Assembly (NCBI GenBank): GCA_032622095.1
Contig: CP136063.1
Location: 119,928,723 to 119,992,722 of the forward strand
Source of the DNA: Siphonodentalium dalli
Taxonomy: Eukaryota > Mollusca > Scaphopoda > Gadilida > Siphonodentaliidae
Reading direction: 5' to 3'
Length of the DNA: 64,000 nucleotides
Shown here: positions 1 to 10,781 of the stretch, piece by piece
Layout: every line of letters begins with the position of its first letter
Numbering within the stretch: position 1 is the first letter of the stretch
Position numbers and translations under genes: made by a program
Notes under the pieces: generated by a model
What the model was told of the DNA's origin: nothing
The model's database searches: none
What the model saw: only the letters and a program-made list of their open reading frames with translations

Positions 1-1157
1 CCAATGTGCATGCAGATAATCTGATAAAGAAAGCTATGGTATCTAATTTAAAATAAAGATTCAACAATACACATCACATGATATTAACAGTAGTCAGCTT
101 TCAACATAAACAATTCATGTGGTTTGTTGACAGCTCTGCTATATAATTGATATTAATGGGTCAGCAGTGAGGTGGCTTATCTTGATCTACATTGTTGTTA
201 GAATTTGATACATTATTACTGTAAACTTAAATTGGACTCTCTAAACCAAAGTATTCCATGTCCAGGTCACCTTTCACATTTAACCCAAGGCTGTGGTGGT
301 GCAGCATTACAGATCCTGTACCAGTGTATTCTCTTATATAAATGCGAGTGACCCATATATTCCAATAATTTGTGTTATGTACATTTGTCTACAATAGTAC
401 ATAACAGTATACTCTATAATTCAACACCAAAACTCTCATTTATGATTCCGATCATAGTAATTTAATATAGCCAAGGGATCGGTTAACATCTGCCGATTTT
501 GTTTACAAAACAAAGGAAAACATTTTACAATAACATACTGTTTATGCCATATTTCTTATTGATATAACAACAAAGTCTGTCTATATTTTACCATTCTTTC
601 TGTTTATGGCGGTTTTTGACGGAGCTGAATATTTTAACACCATAACCACCGCCAACGCCGCCCGTATCTTTAACGAAACGAGCATAATTTCAGGCATTAA
701 ACTGCCATTTTCTGGATTTTCAAGTCATCACTATCAGTCAGTAATAGCGAGTTTGCGATACCCGTCCGATGGGAACGGGTACGGGTAAATCTGTGAATAT
801 CGTCACGATCACTTGGGTACTTTCAATGTAGCGCATAAAGCGATTTGGAACGTGTAGATGTGTCACATTGACCGGTAACCTTTCACTACGATTTTCTCAC
901 TCAAAGGTTCATGAATTCAATGAAATTCCAGTCAGCTATATGCGTTAACCTATTTATTGAAGATTTCATGGGCATATATCATGGATAAAGTTGTCATTTA
1001 AACCCAGGTTTTGTGTTCAAATTCTCGAGGCGGCTTCTAGCACTTAGATAAATACGGAAGGCCGATATTTTCACTAACAACTTTGTTCACTGCATTAATG
1101 ACAGGTTTTGTTAAATGAGTGAGTAGATGGTGCTATAGACGCAGGCTCCACCCATTG
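1..1157. other. Unannotated AT-rich intergenic sequence
   Basis: No coding exon, RNA gene or complete transposon was recognised. A 60-codon open frame at 606-788 shows no family resemblance. Two short pieces are shared with other parts of the window: 321-354 resembles an arm of the palindromes at 7.9-8.1 kb, and about 735-790, with the motif GGGTACGGGTA, resembles the reverse complement of about 3130-3205. Confidence 0.5.
321..354 (+). repeat. Degenerate fragment of the 67-bp palindrome arm
   Basis: The stretch reads like one arm of the hairpins in the 7707-8107 element: a CCA-TG start, then ATTCTCTTATATAAATGCGAG. It carries an extra A and a few substitutions. No second arm lies nearby, so it is an orphan relic or a degenerate half copy. 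The match is short. Confidence 0.4.
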
Positions 1158-1738
1158 CAGGGACGTGGCTATAAATGGTATCCGCGTAAGGAATGGTGCC
1201 CACCTTCGAATTTCTAACTACACCCCTTGAACCATGTCAAATTCATAAGTTTACGCGTAATCCCATTTGCAGCCCCGCCCGGCCCGCTGGGCTTTGATTT
1301 TGTAGATCTGAGCCTGAAAAATCTTGGGAGGGACCGGGACACACCCGATCGACCATGGTTCGGCACGGTGTGAGAATTTTTTTTAATTTGATCATGAAAT
1401 TTGCTAAATCCTAGCATCTAGACTGGCATCCAGCTTTCCAATTGTTGAAAATTTTGAGACCTGACACCCCCCCCCCCCCCAAAGATTGGAAAATTTCCAA
1501 CAGTTTCTGATTGCCATTTCAGTCCAAATTGTTTACTAAAAAAAAGGTAAATATGCAAATGTTGGTCTAAAAACTACAAATTATCCATTAATAAATTGTT
1601 GAGAAATCAAACTATATATATACGAGAACAATTTCAACCTATTGTTGGTGTGAAATTTCCAACAAATGTTGTGTCAGGTATATCAAATTTCCAATGTTGA
1701 ACATTTTACCAAAGTTGGGGGGGGGGTGAGACACACAT
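1158..1738 (-). mobile_element. hAT-like MITE copy, 3' end lost
   Basis: It begins with CAGGGACGTGGCTA, the terminal sequence of the better preserved copy at 35201-36302. It continues with the same interior modules: a block on preventing-strand text ACTACACCCCTTGAACC, a CATGGTTCGGC block, a poly-C tract, and TTGGAAAATTTCC-type blocks. The order is the reverse complement of the 35.2 kb copy and matches the copies at 40144 and 53094. It reaches the TGAGACACAC motif that normally lies just inside the other end, then diverges without a recognisable terminal CTCTG. No target duplication can be shown. No transposase is encoded. Confidence 0.7.
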
Positions 1739-2196
1739 GTCGTCATATATCGTGATTTATCCATGTATTGCAAATTTGAATACAACCGTTTAGTTACTTT
1801 ATCGTATGTATAGGTGGGGACTGATTTCTCATTTTAATATATATTTACCATCTGACATGGCACATTTGAACCACAATACTGGTGTATATTGTAGTGAGGA
1901 TAATACAGGTCGCTAAAGACACGAAATACCTATATATACTCTACAAAATCTAAGCATAATCAGAGCGAGTTTCAGCTTTTTTCTGTGTTTCGCACAGAAG
2001 TGAAGCAAACTCTCTTTATTCAATCCGTGTAATAAACACTACATTTTAACACATTTTATTGTTACAAATTAAGTTTAACTTATCAACCTACCTCCGGGTT
2101 TAGATCCCGACAAAAATCCCAATTCTTAGGATAAATATTCCCTTGCCCCGACGGGCCGACCCTTCGATCTGTGTAAAGATTCCAAACCAATGTTAC
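1739..2196. other. Unannotated AT-rich spacer
   Basis: I see no gene, RNA or repeat boundary here. The sequence is AT-rich, with short TATATA runs. Confidence 0.4.
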
Positions 2197-2621
2197 TTAA
2201 AGGTACTCAATCCGATCAGACGGTTCCCATATCATCAAGTTACAACAACAACAAAAACATTTCTTCAAAATACGCTTTTGTTATCAGAATCCATTAATTA
2301 CAAAAGTATAATGCTAACCGCTTCAACTATGGTATAAAATTTCCCAAAACGTGTTATTTATCAACATGTTGTTCGACGAAATTTGGCCGTATTACCACTT
2401 TATTTTAGAGTTATCCATCTTCATCAAATTTGTCCGAGACTGTCGTGTCAGTTTGATGACTCTTTTCTGGGCCACAAATAATAACTTCAAAAATCGATAT
2501 CTGATCGCTCTGAGCTTTGATGGGTGGGTTCCTCGATTCGAATCAAATATTTTACCCCCCCCCCCCCCGAAGCCAAAGAAATTGTACCTTGGGAGCGTTA
2601 ATTCCGATTATGCATCTTTAA
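2197..2621 (+). mobile_element. TTAA-flanked MITE, family A, copy 1
   Basis: TTAA stands at both edges (2197-2200 and 2618-2621). Just inside, the ends form an imperfect inverted repeat: AGGTACTCAATCCGA on the left, and AGATGCATAATCGGA when the right end is read in reverse complement. The interior has the family's hallmarks: a CAACAACAACAAA tract, AAAATACGCTTTTGTTATCAG, a poly-C tract near 2557-2568, and GAAGCCAAAGAAAT. Other copies are at 20636, 22710, 23024, 32392 and 63831. A TTAA target with TIRs is the signature of piggyBac-type transposition. No transposase is present, so this is a non-autonomous element. The short open frames across it (2143-2337, 2351-2626) are incidental. Confidence 0.8.
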
Positions 2622-4367
2622 TATGACTTAATATTCCCCAACTAAAATGAAGGACAAATTCGGTCTTATATCTGACTGAAAGTATACGCGTAGTACATTG
2701 TTAGACCCTGGGTCTAAAACAATACATTTTACACCGAATATTGGTTGGAAAATTTAGCTATAACGTAATTGTATATTTGTGCTATCATAATCTATTTTCT
2801 AAGTCTAAAAAATCCAACCGATTTATAGTCAACACTCGATCGGTCTATGACTTGTAGAATACAATTGTTTTAACTGTTACCAAGTTGAGTGAAAGAAAAC
2901 CACAACCCCTTCCAACTGCCGCCTCGTCCTTGATGAAAGCAACTGATTATCCTTGTGCCCATCTAATCTAAATAAAAAGTTCCAGCAATCCATAACGCTA
3001 AGTATAACATCGGCCAATAAAGCGAATAGCAATCTATCTATATCATAATAAGTTTATGTTGCAGTTGGCTCACCATACATTACCAGTCGATGTGATGAAT
3101 TATAGCGTAAAACAGTTTGCGATTACAAATCGTGTACCGGTACGGGTAGCTACCAGTACGCGTCACCGTACCCGTACCTGTTTGAAATAGCAAACTCGCT
3201 AATGACTCAGTATAGTCCTGATATGGTAAAAATAAAGAGCGCATGTCATAACACCTAAATGGAATATGGTTTGCAGTATAGGTTATAATAAGCAACTAAA
3301 TAATTGAAGTTATGCCCCTTGGCATGTGTGTAGGGAAACTCGAGTCAGCATAAAATAAATACCGGCAGCTGAATGGTGTATAATATCTTCGGTTGTTTAA
3401 TGTGAAAGAAAAAAGAAATTCATTGGCTATGTTAATTCCTGGGCCATTTGTGTGGGATTGTTCGTCAAGCGGCTACATTGGTCGCCAAATTTGGTAGGGG
3501 GTGGGAGTATTTTTCTATATTGAAATTTTTTGCACAAAAGGGGGTAGTTGTGGAAATGCCAATTTATTTCCAGGAATAAGTATGGTGAGGCACCATTTCT
3601 TTTTTGACAGCTTATGTCCGACGTGGAGTTCTACACGCAAAAATATTTAAAGTTTGGCTCAGTACGGTAATGAAGCGTGGGCATGGCTTAACCCTAACAC
3701 TGTCGCCTATGGGAAATATTTAGTCGATTGTAACCTATATATGGCTGAAGGCGATCAGTGTCGTCACATGTTGGGTTGAATTTTACGTTACTTTGCTGTC
3801 AGCCAATTGTGTGCACGTGGAACAATTGGTTCTTATTGCAGGCCTACACGTCACTTCTTGGCACACTCGAAAAAGTAGTTACCTGATTGTGTGTAAAGGA
3901 AGAATAGTTGTATAGTTATATTGTATTAGTACTAAAAATAAACACGTGATTTGTACCATTGCTATGGGACATGTGCGAAATATGTACAATTTAGTGAAAG
4001 TGTATCGATTAGCATGTTGTGTGACCTACTTGCTTCAGTTCACATTACAGTGTCCCGATTGGCCTGCTCAAGGCGTATACTGCAGCCAATTTTGTTCGCT
4101 CAAATAGTAACGTTAAATCGCATAATGATTTACGCATATTGAGATAATGGCGGTGATCATAGAAATCATTGACGATATCATTAAGGTTGTCAGGATGGCT
4201 CGAGCTCTCGGAAATATGCCGATATTAATTTATCTTCATTCGATGTATTGCACATTACCTCTGCCGATTGATATCTATTGGTGATCTGATAGTTGACGAC
4301 ATATTTGTGTCAGAGTGAATACACATTCATTTAGTATACGCAGTGGTGAGTTTTATATACCACTAAA
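2622..4367. other. Unannotated intergenic sequence
   Basis: No gene was recognised. The part at about 3100-3205 is rich in short palindromes of TACCGGTA and GGGTACGG type and resembles the reverse complement of 735-790. A stretch near 3695-3745 (AACACTGTCGCCTATGG) resembles 25650-25690, so a small dispersed repeat is likely. Confidence 0.4.
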
Positions 4368-4600
4368 CAGGGACGTGGCGACAGGGGGTTTCGGGTTGTC
4401 TCGCCGCAAACTTTGGCCAAAATTTTCAAAAGTTGGAAATTTCATGCTTGACACAACATTAGTAGGAAATTTCAGACCAAAGTTGGGTTGAATACGTTCT
4501 GTCAATTTGATATTCCAGCAAGTAGTTAGTGTGAAATTTGTAGATAAAAAGTCGAATATTTTGCTACTTTCGTTCAAATGTTTGGCAAATATATTGGGCA
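4368..4600 (+). mobile_element. hAT-like MITE, 5' terminal fragment
   Basis: It starts CAGGGACGTGGCGACAGGGG, nearly identical to the left end of the 35201 copy. It is followed by the TTTCGGG, TGTCTC and ACTTTGG-CAAAATTTTCAA blocks and by AATTTCAGACC-type blocks in the same order. Homology fades near 4600, so this is one end of the element only. Its other end and its target duplication were not found. Confidence 0.65.
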
Positions 4601-4804
4601 TTCCCAGGCTATATAGGGGAGGGGCGTTGTAAATATCCAGAGTAAAAGTTTGATGTACCAGTTGTAATTTCCAAATCGAGGCTGTGTGCTAAATTAATTT
4701 CTCGGACATGGTCTGCTTCAGTTGGGGTGCAATTGGAAATTCCAACTTGTACAACCTCTATCGCCCGCCCCACCCACCCCAACCGAGAACATCGATAATC
4801 TAAT

Positions 4805-4892
4805 CTGTGTCTGCGCGTACGTGTGCGCGCGTCCGTGCGTGTGTGTTTGTGTGTGTGTGAGTGAGTGAGAGAGATAGAGAGAGAGAGAGAGG

Positions 4893-4953
<61 letters not shown>

Positions 4954-4971
4954 GTGTGTGTGCGCGTGCGT
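4805..4971. repeat. Compound microsatellite (GT)n-(GA)n-(TA)n-(GA)n-(GT)n
   Basis: GT/GC alternations pass into (GA)n, then a short (TA)n core near 4892-4903, a second long (GA)n run, and GT/GC again. The layout is roughly mirror-symmetric. Reading frames across it on the reverse strand give meaningless Ser-Leu and Thr-His runs. Confidence 0.9.
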
Positions 4972-5599
4972 ACCGGTGCAAATGTGAGGCAAGAAAAATG
5001 AAATTCAGATTTATCATGGAAAATCTGGATGTCCGTGCAGTTGATAAAACATTAATATTACATTGGGGTCTACTTCGAGTGGATGTGGTAACCATCAAAT
5101 GTTCCTGATAAATTAATCCCCTTCGTCTTCTGGGATCTCCATAAAGTCGATTCAAAGAAGTCACATAACTATTTACCCCACCCCATACTCGTTTCGTTCG
5201 CAGACGTTTGATCAGACATGATTTTGTGTTAGTTGATTTGATTGATGGCCTATACGTGACTAGTAGTCTGCAAATCTGTTTGATTTTCTTCCTTCAAATG
5301 GCCAGCAGAGCTGATTTGTGCGTTGCTGGTGTCTGTGGTGCGCGGTATGTCTGCGTTCTTATTGTCAGTTGGTATACGCATAAATTGTATAGATCGTCTC
5401 GAACTATATGATGACTGCGCTCTTACAAATTGTCCAGTTCGAGCAAACTGATGGTTCATATTTCGTTTTACTTATTTCGTTATTGAACGAGCTTCATCTG
5501 AATGAGATTCCCCTGGGGCATGGTTTAGTTTATTGTGGTTTATCGTCCGTTTAGCTGCTATACCACGACATTGTCTGCTTTATATGTGGGTGGTGGTTA
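4972..5599. other. Unannotated intergenic sequence
   Basis: Open frames of 67-69 codons overlap on both strands near 5208-5459. They show no recognisable domain and are probably chance. Confidence 0.4.
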
Positions 5600-5812
5600 A
5601 TTTCACCAGGTAGTCCTTCCAATGCACATATAAATCACCGACCCCGGAAAACAACTGACTAACTTGCCCAGATACACGAATTAGGTTATCTTCCCTTGTC
5701 GTGGATCATAAATCTGCGTGTATTGGGATTCGAAACAGCTTTGCCATCACATGTCGGCTTATTCTGGACTAATGCGTCATATCCCTTAGCAACTGAGCCA
5801 CCATTGGCCCCG
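5600..5812 (-). repeat. tRNA-derived SINE (reverse strand)
   Basis: On the reverse strand an A-box-like TGGCTCAGTTGCTAAGG (within 5786-5802) is followed about 50 bp later by a B-box-like GTTTCGAATCCC (5725-5736). That is the spacing of a split RNA polymerase III promoter. The downstream body has CGCAGATT and GTGTATCTGGG, which recur in the SINE at 35141-36375 (CGCAGATT, GTGTATCAGGG). The tRNA cloverleaf is too degenerate to be a functional tRNA. The left limit is approximate. Confidence 0.6.
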
Positions 5813-6019
5813 CCGATTTGCCGTTGATACAATTTGTTTTAGTGTAAAGTACAGATTACAATTAGAAGTCGATAGCTATCATATATGTAATAACAATATA
5901 GGTAATTTATAAATTTATTTATGTCGTGCGAAGAGAAATATTAATAACTATTTCTTTACTAAATGGATTCCCCTCTCATATCTACCATATATTTTGAGAC
6001 TTCCGTATATATTTATATA

Positions 6020-6810
6020 TGTATATATAGACGCTATAGACTCGAAAACGGCTGGACCGATTGAGCCCAAACTCCCTATCTAAGGGTAAAAAATCCACGG
6101 ACAGTGTCGTCGGACCGCTTCTGAGAATGTCCGAGCACTCCTTCTCCATTCACACTGCCGCCATCCTTGGAATTGTGGGGTTAATCGCGTGATAGTTAAA
6201 GAGCGTTCGTATCCGCAGTGTCGTTGATAAAGAGCGTTTATATACACGACGAGTATAAATACGGCTCAATCGACCGTCTCGCGACGGAATTTCGCACTTA
6301 ATTTCCAAGGAACGAGGGAAGGGAGATTTTTATCCGGTCAGTTTTTTTCGCTCGAGGTGACCTTGACCTTGAAACGGCTACCCACAAATGATATATATGT
6401 ATGTGTGTTTCAAATCGGGTAAAACTGGCGGATTTCGACGAAATTTTATACCTAGGGGTCGGGGTGTTTTGGACGGGTCAAATCTTGACCACGGCATGAC
6501 CTTGACTTTCAAAATTGTCAATTCAAGGTCAAATCGGGTAAAAATGGCGGATTTCGACGAAATTTGTTACCTAGGTGCAACACACGTGTCTCGGAAGCTG
6601 TTGCAACTGCTTTTTCAAACAAATCCAGGTGTGCTTTTGTCCGGGGAGTGTATTGGACGGGTCAAATCGTGACCAGGACCTGACCTTGACCTTCAAAATT
6701 GTGAATTCAAGGTCAAATCAGGTCCAGTTTTGCATGCGCCCGTGTCCTTGCTCATATAGTCATGTTTCTGACAAAGCCGCCAGTGGCGGGCTAATCTGCT
6801 AGTATATATA
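6020..6810 (-). mobile_element. Interspersed element with TATATACTAGCAG head and TCAAGGTCA repeats
   Basis: Read on the reverse strand it starts TATATACTAGCAGATTAGCC and ends near GTCTATAGCGTCTATATATA. The element at 11504-13707 has a similar head (TATATACTAGCAGGGCCACC) and a tail with CTATAG and TATAG motifs. The interior has two to three imperfect tandem modules. Each combines GACGGGTCAAATC, a TGACCTTGA / TCAAGGTCA pair and ATGGCGGATTTCGACGAAAT. No protein is encoded; the frames at 6388-6672 and 6575-6802 run through the modules. The class is uncertain: it could be Helitron-like or another non-autonomous group. Confidence 0.5.
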
Positions 6811-6814
6811 TAAG

Positions 6815-6980
6815 TTGAAATGGTCTATTATTCATTTGGAGGGATCATCAGGAATATAAGCAGACGACAAACCGATGAAAAGATAACACAAAGGAAGAAG
6901 GAGTCATAACCGTTGGTGGGAAATGTTCATCGATTGTTGAACTTATTATCTGAACATTTCATAAGGGATTTTAGTATCCA
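6815..6980 (+). repeat. Dispersed repeat family D, 5'-truncated copy
   Basis: Shares TGGTCTATTATTCATTTGGA, a GGAATATAAGCAGACGAC block and a TTATCTGAACATTTC-AAGGG block with copies at 29705, 34155, 37790 (reverse), 41385 (reverse) and 57460. The first part found in other copies (GATTCTCCCA-TCAGTTAT) is missing, because the repeat begins directly at the edge of the preceding element. Confidence 0.55.
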
Positions 6981-7706
6981 GTAGAGGAAGGGTTAATAAA
7001 AGTCGTACCAAAAGAAAGAAGGTGCGCTCGTGAATTACAGACGATTATAGTATATACATGTTCCTAACTTGTAACTTAGTCACGTAAAAGCTCTCAGTAA
7101 TTGTTCGGTGCATGTGAAAACAGGATTAAAACGTCTTAGTTGATATATCGGTATATATACTTGCCCTTCTTTGCGTATGTTCAAGAGCTACATAATGATA
7201 TCGGGATTGTGTGTCCCAAGCGTGAGTTGTTGCAATGCTCTATAAAGTGGAACTTCGCAATATATAGAGTTTTACCAAATAAATTTGACAGTGGGTATCA
7301 CTTATTGACGTATTGGCTCCATTTCCAATATGTTAAATATATTAACCGAAATATGCACTTCGCTGCAAACATTTTAATCTATCAGCTGTTTGTGTTGCTT
7401 TGGTAATCGGCTGCCACCAAAACATACACCGATAAGTGTGCTATTGCCTGGGTTACATGTTTATTTTAATTCAGAGAAAAAATGTTGATTGAATACATGT
7501 CTGGTCAAGTGCATGGCTCATATAAAGATGTTTCATTGATGTTTGTTTGGACATGCTCATGTAAGTCAGATACACTGCTATATTTAATAAACATACATTT
7601 AACGCTACGCATCGCGAACACAGTGTAGGTAAAATATACCATTCGTTGGTTACAATCACATTTGTAGACCATGTCATGAATCGCTACTCTGGATCACATA
7701 CGGGCG
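6981..7706. other. Unannotated AT-rich spacer
   Basis: No feature was recognised. The open frames at 7140-7406 and 7471-7677 have no family signature. Confidence 0.4.
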
Positions 7707-7860
7707 TTAACCCTTTACCCAACAAACCGGCCAAAACCGGCCAAATAAAGCTTCAACAGCCTAAAATATCTTCGGTCTGTCTCAATAGAACCATACAAAT
7801 ATGGATATCATTGGAACCGGCTCCTTGACCACATTGTGATAGTTACAGTTATGCCCTGTG

Positions 7861-7927
7861 CCAATGCATTCTCTTATATATGCGAGTCGACCATAGGTCG
7901 CCTCGCATATATAAGAGAATGCATTGG
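7861..7927. repeat. 67-bp palindrome 1 (hairpin)
   Basis: Two 26-nt arms starting CCAATGCATTCTCTTATATA match exactly when folded. They are joined by a 15-nt centre TCGACCATAGGTCGC, which is itself nearly palindromic. As single-stranded DNA or RNA it should form a long hairpin. Confidence 0.95.
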
Positions 7928-8009
7928 CCTAAAAAAAAATCTGTTTTTAACACTTTTTACCATTTTTTCTTACATTCTTTAACAATTTTATATATTTTTT
8001 TGTGTTAAG

Positions 8010-8076
8010 CCAATGCATTCTCTTATATATGCGAGGCGACCTATGGTCGACTCGCATATATAAGAGAATGCATTGG
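8010..8076. repeat. 67-bp palindrome 2 (hairpin)
   Basis: It has the same 26-nt arms as the palindrome at 7861. Its centre GCGACCTATGGTCGA is the exact reverse complement of the other centre. The whole unit is therefore an inverted copy of palindrome 1. Confidence 0.95.
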
Positions 8077-8107
8077 CACATGGCCCTTCTGTTGGGTAAA
8101 GGGTTAA

Positions 8108-8903
8108 CCAGGGTAGAGATTCATGGGATGATCTACCACAGTTCCGACTTTTCGACCGTTTGGGCTATGGTGTGGCACGCACGCATATACACCACATTCG
8201 ATCTCATTCGAATTGTTTTCGGTGGATGGGGTGGAGTTCAATTGCAAATTCGTAGTACAATCTGAAGCATGCATATGCGAAGGCGAGATTGCAAGCTACA
8301 AATATAATTATGACCGATAAATGGTTCGTAACGAAAGCACAACGCATATGCCTGCCATGTGACCTTGACCCCCTGGGACCGAGATAATATCTACGTATTG
8401 ACGATGTACCATCAACCCGTAGGGAGAAATAACATCGATTTGTGAACGTAGTTGCTTCAGTATTCGGCTTATATGGGTATTTTATCATGGTTGGTACATT
8501 GTCCCCCTATAAACAACAAGAAAAGACCGACCATAAACTGTTCACAGTGACGCTTCCGTGCCACAATTGGTTCATTTGCAAGAGGGGAGGGGTAGTTACT
8601 TTAGTAACTTTGTAAATATGTATACACTCGTTTCTGTCAAATAACGTTAAATAGACCGGCCCCCAGATGAGGGTAGTATCACACGAAAGGGTAGAAATTT
8701 TGACGCTATCTCCAATTATCCTTGACCTGCAAATTTCAGTATAATGAGGAACACCAATAAAACAAGACAAATGTCGAATAAAATATACTTGAATATCAGA
8801 TATTAATTCTATCTGGGTTGCTTAACATTAATCATGTGCAATAAATGATATTCTCCAACAATTTTTGTGAAAAATTCACGAAAATGCCAAAACAAATGCA
8901 TAA
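8108..8903. other. Unannotated intergenic sequence
   Basis: No gene was recognised. Open frames at 8204-8488 and 8507-8770 on the reverse strand lack recognisable domains. A single TGACCTTGA motif lies at 8360-8368. Confidence 0.4.
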
Positions 8904-9650
8904 ATTGCAGTGCTTTTTCAAAAAAGTTTTCCAGAAGATTTTCTATAAATTTTTCATTTTTTTGGTATAAAGCTCTCAGTGGTGCATAAAAAATTTCAGC
9001 AGCTATTGCAATATATGGTATGAATTATATCAACTAGTCTGAATGACCTTTCAAGTTCAGTAGTATAAAGCATACAATTGAAAGCATTAAGAACACTATC
9101 TTGGGATAGGGTTAAGTTTAGCTTTATTTCTTAATTATTGTCTGGTACATGATTATAGAATTTCATAACTGGTATTGGGGATGAATTTATGCTTATTGTG
9201 GTGCATGTTTTGCAGCTGTATCCATAAAACTGACAAAGTCATGGGAATTTTTCAGAATTTGTTCACTTAAAAATAATGAAAATTTTAGCTAATTTACCCC
9301 CCAAACAAATCAAATATTTAAACAAAATAGACCCTCCCATAACATAAACCTCATCAGGTACATTCTAATTCCATGATATATGATAATTTAAGACTCTGAA
9401 TTGGTTAACAAAACGGAACTAAAACGTGCTATTCTGACTTGACAGGTATTTTCAGATATAAAATCAGTTTTAGGGGGAGGGTTAAGTTTTTGAAAATATA
9501 TCGGCTTGTTGGATATCAGTGGTCGTGTTGTTGATATCAATGAATTAGGTATATAATGCTGAAAGTTTGATGCACCACTGAGAGCTTAAAACCAAAAAAT
9601 GAAATTTTATAGAAAATTTTCTGGAAAACTTTTTTGAAAAAGCACTGCAA
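8904..9650. mobile_element. Foldback-type element with ~95-bp terminal inverted repeats
   Basis: The left arm (about 8904-9000) runs ATTGCAGTGCTTTTTCAAAA, then TTTTCCAGAAGATTTTCTAT, then CTCTCAGTGGTGCAT. The right arm (about 9556-9650) is its reverse complement with a few mismatches and small indels. The roughly 550-bp core is AT-rich and has no open frame of note. Long TIRs with a non-coding core fit a foldback or MITE-like DNA transposon. A clear target duplication was not identified. Confidence 0.7.
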
Positions 9651-10781
9651 TGTCAAGTCATTATTAATGTTTACTATATTACAAAGCCAACATCCTGATA
9701 TAAACACCTCTTTCCGGGGTCAATTGACCTTTTACTATAATATATATATATATGCTATTGAGACCAGTGTGTCGGAATATCTAGTTGTATGTTAATTGTG
9801 ATGAGAAAATAATTCCGTCGTCTGAACAATCTAGAAACCTAAATCCATATATGTTATCAGTTTCAGATGTAAATACATATCTGAATATAAGACAGATTTT
9901 ACAGCAGGTGAATACAGCTTGTTTTTATTAGACAACGTTATTGCTTAGCATCCCAAGATATTGGTTTGAACAGCAAGTAAAACGAAAAGTTAGCACTTCA
10001 AATTCAAAATATAAACTCATCAAACGGCGCATGATGCCATGAGTTCAACAAGTACTCCAGAATGCAAACGTAAGTCTGAATTATTTCTGTTTTAAATCGA
10101 AGTCAAAGAGGCAAACTTATTTCTGACTTGGAATTGTTGATCTGTAGTTGCAACATTGACATTGAGTGCAGCACAATGTGTGATCTATCTACGGAGAACC
10201 CGTGAACCGGTTTTGAACAAAAAGCAGGCCAAGTTTGAAATCAGAGTTATTAAATTGATTAATATGCACCACTTTGTTGCTTATTCAAATTTAATTCACA
10301 GAGTCAAGTATCATACTATAATTAACTTCATGGTAAGGTGACCTTGTAAAGCTGCCTCTTATAAACGTCGATAACTAATAACAACCGCACGCACGGCCTT
10401 AGACCGTGCGTTGGTTTTCTATACGTTACGGGCATGTGAATGACGTCGTATGATTTTTTCCTATAATTATATGTTCAGGCAAAATCGGAGAGCGTGTGTA
10501 GATTTTTTCAATTTCATCACGTGACTTTCGGGTAGAAACTGTGTGAATAGTGTTAAAGCACGGAATCGGCAGTGGACTAACCAGGTGAAAATAAAATTGG
10601 CTACTTCAGAAGAATTATCATGTGACATAGGCCTAGATTATATGCATTTAGTCCAATTTCGTTGGTTGGCTTAATGGAAACTAGCGAAGACGTTATGCCA
10701 CGGTCCATGGTGTCAGTTACGTCATTTGGCCAGAGTCCATACAGAATGATGCACTTGTATTGTCCGAAAAATTCACGTATG
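9651..10781. other. Unannotated intergenic sequence
   Basis: No gene was recognised. A small hairpin with arms of ACGCACGG type lies at 10385-10414. Confidence 0.4.

Larger units (their letters stand above)
7707..8107. mobile_element. TTAA-flanked MITE, family B, with two internal palindromes
   Basis: The ends are a perfect inverted repeat including the target site: TTAACCCTTTACCCAACA at 7707-7724, and its exact reverse complement at 8090-8107. The TTAA target and CCCTTT start are typical of piggyBac-type ends. Inside sit two 67-bp palindromes (7861-7927, 8010-8076) separated by about 80 bp of AT-rich, T-run-rich DNA. The second palindrome is the reverse complement of the first, so most of the element is symmetric at two nested levels. 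No coding capacity. Confidence 0.85.

Noticed and set aside
606-788. 60-codon forward frame as a gene
   Set aside because: No recognisable domain, and it ends in a TACGGGTA repeat shared with another site.
4609-5164. Reverse-strand frames of 127 and 148 codons
   Set aside because: Their length comes from a GA/GT microsatellite read as Ser-Leu and Thr-His runs.
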